Source: Ruminococcus flavefaciens (GTDB taxonomy: Bacteria; Bacillota; Clostridia; Oscillospirales; Ruminococcaceae). Taken from it: a stretch of 5,345 bases of DNA. The number at the start of each line of letters is the position of its first letter. Positions within the stretch are counted from its first letter, which is position 1. Below, piece by piece: positions 1 through 4,418 of the stretch. The notes below the pieces were generated by a model that ran no database searches, was not told the DNA's origin, and was given only the letters and a program-made list of their open reading frames with translations. A program made the position numbers and the translations under genes. The stretch lies in contig CADBAC010000178.1 in NCBI GenBank assembly GCA_902792495.1, positions 1 to 5,345 of the forward strand. Direction: 5' to 3'.

Positions 1-31
1 GGATGTCTGCCGACCGCTCGGGTTGCTGATA

Positions 32-1051
32 TCAACCTCTCCATGTACTGCACGTTCCTGCATCAAAGGCCTCGCCATCTGTATCGCAGTAACTGTAGCC
101 CAGTTCCTGAGGTGCATATTCAACACCGTCAACTGTAAGCACGAAGCTTCCTGCAAATTTATGCCATTCGTTATCGAACTTATCGCAGACGTTATAATAG
201 TCAGTCTCGCCGCCTGCAAGGTCTGTTCCGAGGAAACCGAACTTAAACTTGAACAGCGTGTCATACGAACCGTACTCCACATAAAACAGGTCGTAGTCTA
301 CATCACCGTCGCTGACAGTAACACCTGTCACAGTATCTAAATATGAGTTTTTCAGCACCTGATCCGGAACAGTGAAACGGTACTCCATATCAACATCATA
401 GTCGAATATCCTGTTTTCGGGGTCGCTGTCAAAGCTTATCTTCTTTACTGCGGTAATAACTTCCGCTTCATTCATCATAAACGCTGAGGGGCCGTCCATG
501 CATACATGGTAAAGTCCGTTTATATCGGGGTCTTTCACTCCGTATGCGTCCCACATACCGTATTGTTCGAGGTTATTGTTATAGTTTTCTTCATCGAGGA
601 TGTACGCAAAAAGACGTATCCTGTCGTTAGTCTGTGCAAGTGTTTCGTCATTTACTGTAACGTCGAATAACAGCTTGGGTGCAGTCTTATCGCCTGTTAC
701 GGAGTCGATAGTAACTGTGAATATACCGTCAGACTGTGTTTGTCCTATCTCGCTGTAATGTCCCTGTTCGATTATTTCCGCTGTAGTTTCGTCCTTGCCG
801 AAAAATCTGCGGAAAGTATCGCCGAGAGGTCCGTATCCCATAGCGGAAACAGCTGTACCAGAAATAACGATACAAGCAGCAGCCGCACCGACAAGTTTGC
901 CTATTATACTTCTTTTAGTTGATTTTTTCATAGTGATTTCCATTTCTGTGTCAACAGATGCTTTTGCCTTTGCAAGCATTTCTTCTGCTGTTAAGTTGAA
1001 GTACTTATCACATACGTCGTCCATAGCTTTTTTATAGCGATTTTCGTTCAC
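32..1051 (-). CDS. DUF4179-type single-pass membrane protein, probable anti-sigma factor
   Basis: Probably holds the co-encoded ECF sigma factor at the membrane and releases it on an outside signal. Seen: a short charged cytoplasmic N-terminus (residues 1-48), one hydrophobic segment (about 49-71, rich in Ala, Val and Ile), then the YGPLGDTFRRFFG stretch typical of DUF4179 proteins, and a roughly 260-residue polar, Asp- and Tyr-rich part predicted outside the cell. No zinc-binding HxxxCxxC motif of ZAS anti-sigma factors is seen. I chose the GTG at 1051: it overlaps the sigma stop as GTGA and lies 9 nt after AGGA. The TTG at 1057 would sit only 3 nt from that site. The protein is then 339 residues. 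The gene is the second of a two-gene operon. The last residues before the TGA (GTCSTWRG) look unlike an ordered domain end, and another frame stays open past the window edge. The family call is from motif memory; the anti-sigma role is inferred from operon position and topology. Confidence 0.75.
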   Translation of the reverse strand: MNENRYKKAMDDVCDKYFNLTAEEMLAKAKASVDTEMEITMKKSTKRSIIGKLVGAAAACIVISGTAVSAMGYGPLGDTFRRFFGKDETTAEIIEQGHYSEIGQTQSDGIFTVTIDSVTGDKTAPKLLFDVTVNDETLAQTNDRIRLFAYILDEENYNNNLEQYGMWDAYGVKDPDINGLYHVCMDGPSAFMMNEAEVITAVKKISFDSDPENRIFDYDVDMEYRFTVPDQVLKNSYLDTVTGVTVSDGDVDYDLFYVEYGSYDTLFKFKFGFLGTDLAGGETDYYNVCDKFDNEWHKFAGSFVLTVDGVEYAPQELGYSYCDTDGEAFDAGTCSTWRG

Positions 1052-1521
1052 AGCCAATCTTCCTTTCTAAGTGTATTTTTCAGCTTGTCCCTGCCTCTTT
1101 TAAGTCTGGTTTTCACCGTAGATTCGGGGAGATCAAGTATCTTCGCAATATCGCTGACACTGTATTCACCGTAGTAAAAGAGGTGTATGGGAACTCTGTA
1201 TTTTTCAGGCAATTTCATTACTTCGCCTATCATCTCGTCAACTTCATGCAGTTCGTCTGATGGAAGGTCCTCGGGGATGGGCGAAGCAGAAATATGCTTC
1301 TTGCTTCGGAAATGATTGTTGCAAATGTTTATGGCGACTCTGATAAGCCACGCTTTTATGTGTTCATCCGAATCGAAGCCGCCATCGTATGTGTACAGCT
1401 TTATGAAGGTATCCTGAGAAAGTTCGGCAGCATCCTCTGCATTCCGCACATATCCGTATATGACGGAAAATACCGTTTTTCTGAATTCTTCATATGCCCA
1501 CAGGAATTTTTCATCTGTCAT
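1048..1521 (-). CDS. ECF-type RNA polymerase sigma factor (sigma-70 family)
   Basis: Directs RNA polymerase to a small set of promoters, usually under control of a membrane anti-sigma factor. The 157 residues match the usual ECF length. Sigma-2 covers about residues 11-75, with the region 2.2-like core NAEDAAELSQDTFIKLY (27-43) and the following KAWLIRVAINICNNHFR (57-72). A short acidic linker (about 80-98) follows. Sigma-4 covers about 101-152, with helix-turn-helix YSVSDIAKILDLPESTVKTR (120-139) and a basic end. There is no sigma-3 and no extra C-terminal domain. The ATG has an AAGGAAG site 9 nt upstream (1531-1537). The stop overlaps the downstream anti-sigma gene by four bases, so the two are probably translationally coupled. 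The gene is divergent to the GH9 cellulase across a 322-bp control region. Which ECF group it belongs to, and its regulon, cannot be read from the sequence. Confidence 0.93.
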   Translation of the reverse strand: MTDEKFLWAYEEFRKTVFSVIYGYVRNAEDAAELSQDTFIKLYTYDGGFDSDEHIKAWLIRVAINICNNHFRSKKHISASPIPEDLPSDELHEVDEMIGEVMKLPEKYRVPIHLFYYGEYSVSDIAKILDLPESTVKTRLKRGRDKLKNTLRKEDWL

Positions 1522-1539
1522 GGTAAATGTCTTCCTTTT

Positions 1540-1551
1540 TGAAACGTTTCA
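1540..1551. promoter_or_regulatory. Perfect 12-bp palindrome TGAAACGTTTCA, candidate operator
   Basis: TGAAACGTTTCA equals its own reverse complement. It lies just upstream of the sigma factor ribosome site, inside the predicted leader of that operon. The central AACGTT with AT-rich arms is the usual shape of LacI-family operators (compare RbsR and PurR sites), though it is two bases shorter than the CcpA cre consensus. A repressor bound here could block transcription into the sigma operon. The bound protein is unknown and no LacI-type gene is in the window. Confidence 0.4.
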
Positions 1552-1552
1552 C

Positions 1553-1570
1553 GGGGCCTTTTCAGGTCCC
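1553..1570 (-). other. Small hairpin in the sigma operon leader
   Basis: Read on the minus strand, GGGACCT-GAAA-AGGCCCC folds into a 7-position stem with one A/C mismatch and a GAAA loop. No U-run follows, so it is not a normal terminator. It sits directly next to the palindrome at 1540-1551 and would lie early in the leader transcript, where it could affect RNA stability. Confidence 0.35.
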
Positions 1571-1581
1571 TTCAATAATAA

Positions 1582-1608
1582 TACACACCTGCATCAGAAA
1601 AGGTTTCA
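1582..1608 (-). promoter_or_regulatory. Candidate ECF-type promoter, possible autoregulation of the sigma operon
   Basis: On the minus strand TGAAACC (1608-1602) is followed, 16 nt after GAAACC, by TGTA (1585-1582). Many ECF sigma factors recognise a GAAAC-type -35 and a CGTM-type -10 at about this spacing, and often transcribe their own operon. The -10 differs from CGTA at one base, so this is a weak but well placed candidate. It lies downstream of the housekeeping-type promoter. Confidence 0.35.
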
Positions 1609-1622
1609 CTCTTTTTATTTGT

Positions 1623-1651
1623 ATTATAACATAGGATGTATCATTCTGCAA
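1623..1651 (-). promoter_or_regulatory. Extended -10 promoter for the sigma/anti-sigma operon
   Basis: On the minus strand TTGCAG (1651-1646) lies 17 nt before a perfect TATAAT (1628-1623), which is preceded by TGT to give the extended -10 TGnTATAAT. The -35 is a poor match, but an extended -10 makes up for this. It predicts a start near 1616 and a leader of about 95 nt before the sigma ATG at 1521. Confidence 0.65.
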
Positions 1652-1710
1652 CAAACATAATTAACAATGTAAGCCCTGACATTTTTCATTTTAATCGAGC
1701 AATATTTAAC

Positions 1711-1740
1711 TTGACTTTCCTGTACCGGTGAATATATAAT
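1711..1740 (+). promoter_or_regulatory. Housekeeping-type promoter of the GH9 gene
   Basis: TTGACT (1711-1716) and TATAAT (1735-1740) are 18 nt apart; a second reading uses TATATA at 1733 with 16 nt. The spacer holds the palindrome ACCGGT. The predicted start is near 1747, giving a leader of about 97 nt. No ECF-type GAAAC/CGT pair is visible upstream of the GH9 gene, so direct control by the neighbouring sigma factor is not supported by an obvious promoter. Confidence 0.65.
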
Positions 1741-1757
1741 TAAAGTAACCACATTCA

Positions 1758-1786
1758 GGCGGTTATCGCCCCGAATTTATTTCGGG
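1758..1786 (+). other. Two adjacent small hairpins in the GH9 leader
   Basis: GGCG-GTTAT-CGCC (1758-1770) is followed directly by CCCGAA-TTTAT-TTCGGG (1770-1786), sharing one base. Both lie in the predicted 5' leader, about 60 to 85 nt before the start codon. There is no U-run after either, so they are not intrinsic terminators. They could protect the transcript or bind a regulator. I do not recognise a known riboswitch consensus. Confidence 0.4.
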
Positions 1787-1829
1787 AGCGCAAATTCTTC
1801 AGATATTGTTTATTACAGAGATAATTATG

Positions 1830-1835
1830 AAAGGA
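1830..1835 (+). promoter_or_regulatory. Ribosome binding site that sets the GH9 start
   Basis: AAAGGA ends 8 nt before the ATG at 1844. In-frame ATGs at 1835 and 1838 overlap or touch this site and cannot use it. The ATG at 1844 also gives a classical signal peptide start (MKLIKK), so it is the likely start and the three upstream codons are not translated. Confidence 0.8.
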
Positions 1836-1843
1836 TGATGATA

Positions 1844-4198
1844 ATGAAGCTGATAAAAAAGATCGCAGCTGCGGCTTTAGCTGTTATTTCCGTCATGCCG
1901 TCAACGGCTCAGACATTTACAGCATATTCCGCCGCTCTCCCCGATAAGGACGATTACGAGGAAATTGACCGAAACTGGGCTAAGCTTCTGCAATACACTC
2001 TGCATTTCTACGATGCCAATATGTGCGGTAACGACGTTGCAGACAAAAACAGATTCTCATGGCGAGGAAACTGCCATACCTACGATGCAAAAGTTCCGCT
2101 TCAGCCAATGGATGAACAGGAAATCGGCACTAACATGGATGAAGCCTTCATAAAAAAATACAAGGACATCCTCGACCCTGACGGTGACGGTTTTGTGGAT
2201 GTTTCGGGCGGATTCCACGATGCAGGCGACCATGTGAAATTCGGTCTCCCCGAAGCATATGCCGCTTCCGTCGTATCATGGGGCTATTACGAATTCCGTG
2301 AAGCCTACGAGAAAACAGGTCAGGCTGAACATACAGAGACCATCTGCCGCCATTTCTGCGACTACTTCATGCGTTCAACTTTCCGTGACGACAAGGGCAA
2401 AGTCGTTGCATTCTGCTATCAGGTCGGCGACGGAAGCATAGACCACGAATACTGGCAGTCGCCCGAGATCGACGCAATGGCAAGACCTGCATACTTTGCT
2501 ACCTCCGAGAAGCCTACGACCGACGATGTTTCGGAGTCTGCGGCCGCTCTTGCTATCAACTACTATAACTTCCTTGACACCGATCCCGAGTATGCCGAAA
2601 AATGCCTTGACTACGCAAAGGCGCTGTTTGATTTTGCTTCGGAAAATGATAAGAAAGTCGGTCAGGCAGGCGAAGGTCCGAAGAGTTTCTACACATCCAA
2701 CAAGTGGGAGGACGATTTCTCTTTCGCCGCCTGCTGGCTGTATCTCATAACCAAAGATCACCGCTATCTTGAGGAGTGCCTCCCCTATGTGGACTACTAC
2801 GCACCTCCCGGATATGTTCTCTGCTGGAACGATATGTGGAACGGTGTAGGCATCCTCCTCGGACGTATCCAGGACATCTATCCCGAAGTCTGCGTGGAAT
2901 GCCGTGAAGCCGCAGGCCTTAACAAGTACGAAGAACTGGACTTCTGGTACATGGAGGCTAAGGCTATCAACACTGTCATGGAAGGCAAGAAGGGCAAGAT
3001 CACTCCCGCAGGCTATTTCTACCTTGATACATGGGGAAGCGCACGTTATAACACTGCTGTTCAGTTCACCGCTCTCCTCTACGATAAATACTGCAAGGGC
3101 AAGGACAGATTCAATCCCGACAATCCCGATTACACTTTCTCAAAGTGGGCACAGGGACAGATGGAATACATCATCGGTGATAATCCCCTCGGCAGAAGCT
3201 ACGTTGTGGGATACGGCGAAAACAGCGTAAAATATCCTCATCACCGTGCCGCTTCCGGGCTTACGATGGCGGAAGATCCTGCCGAACACAAGCACGTTCT
3301 CTACGGCGCACTTGCAGGCGGTCCTGATGCTTCCGACAAGCACAACGATGTTACAAATGACTGGGTATACAACGAAGTCACCATCGACTACAATGCCGCA
3401 ATAGTCGGCGCAGCAGCAGGACTTTACCTGTACAGCGGTGATGAGACCATGAAGCCCGATGAGGACTTCCCTCCTGCTGAAAAAGAAGACGATTCCGCAC
3501 TTTTCTCAGGCGATAATTTCTGGGTCGAAGGATATTGTCAGGAATCTCCCGAAGATACAGGTGCAGGCGTTACAAAGCTGACATTCTTTGTCAACACCGA
3601 CTGCCTTGAACCTCACGACGACCTTTCTGTCCGTTACTATTTCGATATATCGGAATTCGAGAAAAACAGCGATATCCGGGGAAGCTTTGTGCTTCAGAAG
3701 ACCTACGATCAGGTCGAGACCGAAGTTACCGACAGAGCCGCAACTCTTTCTAAGCCCATCAAGTACAAAGACAATATCTACTATGTTGAGATATCGTGGC
3801 CCGATTACGCTATCGCCAACTCCAACAAGAAGTATCAGTTCATAATCGGTATGTATTACGGCGATAACTGGGACTCCTCAAATGACTGGAGCAGAAAAGG
3901 CATAAAGGAACTTGAAGGCGATTACGATAATATCGTCGGCGGTGTGGAACTGGCTGAAAAATGCGAAAATGTCTGCGTTTATGCTGACGGAAAACTCGTC
4001 GGCGGCACTGAACCTGACGGCACTCAGCCTGCTAAAGTCTACAAGATAGCACAGCTGGTCAGACTCCATAAAATGCTTCACGGCACTTCTCCATTCTCTG
4101 ATAAGGATTCAGCTATGCAGTTTGATTTCAACAGTGACAGCGAAGTCGATATCTACGATGAGATCATTTTACGAAAGCTCATTTTAAAATCAATGTAA
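1844..4198 (+). CDS. Secreted cellulosomal endoglucanase: GH9, CBM3c-like module, dockerin
   Basis: Cleaves beta-1,4-glucan in cellulose with inversion, outside the cell. Residues count from the ATG at 1844 (784 aa). A signal peptide covers 1 to about 30 (MKLIKK, hydrophobic core, TAYSAA). The GH9 domain covers about 38-530: SWRGNC, then DAGDHVKF with base/helper Asp126 and Asp129, PHHR (465-468), and NEVTIDYNA with general acid Glu511. About 30 extra residues lie before the DAGD motif and include a calcium-loop-like DPDGDGFVD (111-119). A CBM3 module (about 551-721) has RYYFDIS, KDNIYYVEISW and YADGKLVGG; directly after GH9 it is expected to be CBM3c, which guides the chain and makes the enzyme processive. 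The dockerin (about 731-784) has an intact second calcium loop (DFNSDSEVDIYD) but no calcium residues in its first half, although the helix is kept. The protein should attach to a scaffoldin or cell-surface cohesin. The stop lies in a GTAA repeated on both sides of the following insertion element. Confidence 0.95.
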   Translation: MKLIKKIAAAALAVISVMPSTAQTFTAYSAALPDKDDYEEIDRNWAKLLQYTLHFYDANMCGNDVADKNRFSWRGNCHTYDAKVPLQPMDEQEIGTNMDEAFIKKYKDILDPDGDGFVDVSGGFHDAGDHVKFGLPEAYAASVVSWGYYEFREAYEKTGQAEHTETICRHFCDYFMRSTFRDDKGKVVAFCYQVGDGSIDHEYWQSPEIDAMARPAYFATSEKPTTDDVSESAAALAINYYNFLDTDPEYAEKCLDYAKALFDFASENDKKVGQAGEGPKSFYTSNKWEDDFSFAACWLYLITKDHRYLEECLPYVDYYAPPGYVLCWNDMWNGVGILLGRIQDIYPEVCVECREAAGLNKYEELDFWYMEAKAINTVMEGKKGKITPAGYFYLDTWGSARYNTAVQFTALLYDKYCKGKDRFNPDNPDYTFSKWAQGQMEYIIGDNPLGRSYVVGYGENSVKYPHHRAASGLTMAEDPAEHKHVLYGALAGGPDASDKHNDVTNDWVYNEVTIDYNAAIVGAAAGLYLYSGDETMKPDEDFPPAEKEDDSALFSGDNFWVEGYCQESPEDTGAGVTKLTFFVNTDCLEPHDDLSVRYYFDISEFEKNSDIRGSFVLQKTYDQVETEVTDRAATLSKPIKYKDNIYYVEISWPDYAIANSNKKYQFIIGMYYGDNWDSSNDWSRKGIKELEGDYDNIVGGVELAEKCENVCVYADGKLVGGTEPDGTQPAKVYKIAQLVRLHKMLHGTSPFSDKDSAMQFDFNSDSEVDIYDEIILRKLILKSM
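4195..4198. repeat. Left GTAA flank, putative target-site duplication
   Basis: GTAA directly adjoins the outer end of the left inverted repeat and recurs next to the right one at 4362-4365. It includes the GH9 stop codon TAA. A match of four bases at exactly both borders is unlikely by chance but not decisive. Confidence 0.55.
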
Positions 4199-4216
4199 GG
4201 CAACACCGCACAAAGC
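4199..4216 (+). repeat. Left terminal inverted repeat of the element
   Basis: GGCAACACCGCACAAAGC is an 18-bp perfect inverted partner of 4344-4361. It starts on the base after the GH9 stop codon. Its inner part also forms a local hairpin with the following TTGTGC. Confidence 0.85.
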
Positions 4217-4343
4217 TTGTGCTGAAGATGCGCCGACAGATTTTTTCGTCAGATTGTATAGAAATTCCGCAGGCATACTATCGTATGTCAAGGGAAGATG
4301 ACGGAAAATATGTCCGCAGATTCAGTGCAAAGCCGTCAGGCGG

Positions 4344-4361
4344 GCTTTGTGCGGTGTTGCC
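4344..4361 (-). repeat. Right terminal inverted repeat of the element
   Basis: GCTTTGTGCGGTGTTGCC is the exact reverse complement of the left end. Its inner bases also pair with CAAAGCC just upstream (4328-4334), forming a competing local hairpin. Confidence 0.85.
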
Positions 4362-4365
4362 GTAA
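4362..4365. repeat. Right GTAA flank, putative target-site duplication
   Basis: Matches the GTAA at 4195-4198. Removing the element and one copy restores ATGTAA followed closely by the terminator stem, a normal gene end for the cellulase. Confidence 0.55.
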
Positions 4366-4371
4366 ATACAA

Positions 4372-4418
4372 AACAGCTTGAACTGAAGTTGATTCGGTTC
4401 AAGCTGTTGTTTTTATTT
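4372..4418. terminator. Bidirectional intrinsic terminator between convergent genes
   Basis: AACAGCTTGAACTGAA (4372-4387) pairs with TTCGGTTCAAGCTGTT (4393-4408), giving a 16-bp stem with one G/U pair and a 5-nt loop. On the plus strand GTTTTTATTT follows, ending the GH9 transcript. On the minus strand TTTGTATTT follows the stem, ending the protease transcript, whose stop codon (4415-4413) lies only 4 nt before the stem. Confidence 0.9.

Larger units (their letters stand above)
4199..4361. mobile_element. 163-bp MITE-like element with perfect 18-bp terminal inverted repeats
   Basis: The ends are exact inverted repeats: GGCAACACCGCACAAAGC (4199-4216) and its reverse complement at 4344-4361. 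GTAA borders both sides. Size, ends and flanks fit a non-autonomous miniature transposable element; no transposase is present. It contains internal stems, including GGCATAC-TATC-GTATGTC (about 4273-4290) and a wider TTCCG/CGGAA pair around it. Each end can also fold locally: GCACAA-AGC-TTGTGC on the left and CAAAGCC/GGCTTTG on the right. One frame is open through the whole element. It sits between the GH9 stop and its terminator, so it should be part of the GH9 mRNA 3' end. The parent transposon family is not identified. An alternative reading is a structured RNA, but the flanking repeat favours insertion. Confidence 0.7.
4228..4365 (+). other. Short open frame (45 codons) through the element, doubtful gene
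   Basis: It begins MRRQIFSSDC and ends GGLCAVLP, with its TAA supplied by the right GTAA flank, outside the element. The same frame is open upstream through the left repeat. There is no convincing ribosome site (only CTGAAG right next to the ATG). It is most likely a by-product of the repeat and could be annotated as a hypothetical protein by automatic tools. Confidence 0.15.

Noticed and set aside
23..340. 105-codon plus-strand open frame at the left edge
   Set aside because: It overlaps the anti-sigma gene on the other strand and shows no domain; the operon on the minus strand explains the region.
1540..1551. Palindrome as a CcpA cre site
   Set aside because: The cre consensus is 14 bp (TGNNANCGNTNNCA); this site is two bases shorter, so a CcpA site is less likely than another LacI-family operator.
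1294..1660. Plus-strand open frames over the sigma gene and its upstream region
   Set aside because: They cover the antisense of a clear sigma factor and its promoter, with no family similarity.
2375..2761. 128-codon minus-strand open frame inside the GH9 gene
   Set aside because: It lies opposite the strongly conserved GH9 domain, has no recognisable domain and no promoter, and is explained by codon bias of the plus strand.
4199..4361. Long inverted repeat as the cellulase terminator
   Set aside because: No T-run follows the right arm, the arms are about 130 bases apart, and a proper terminator lies directly downstream at 4372-4418.
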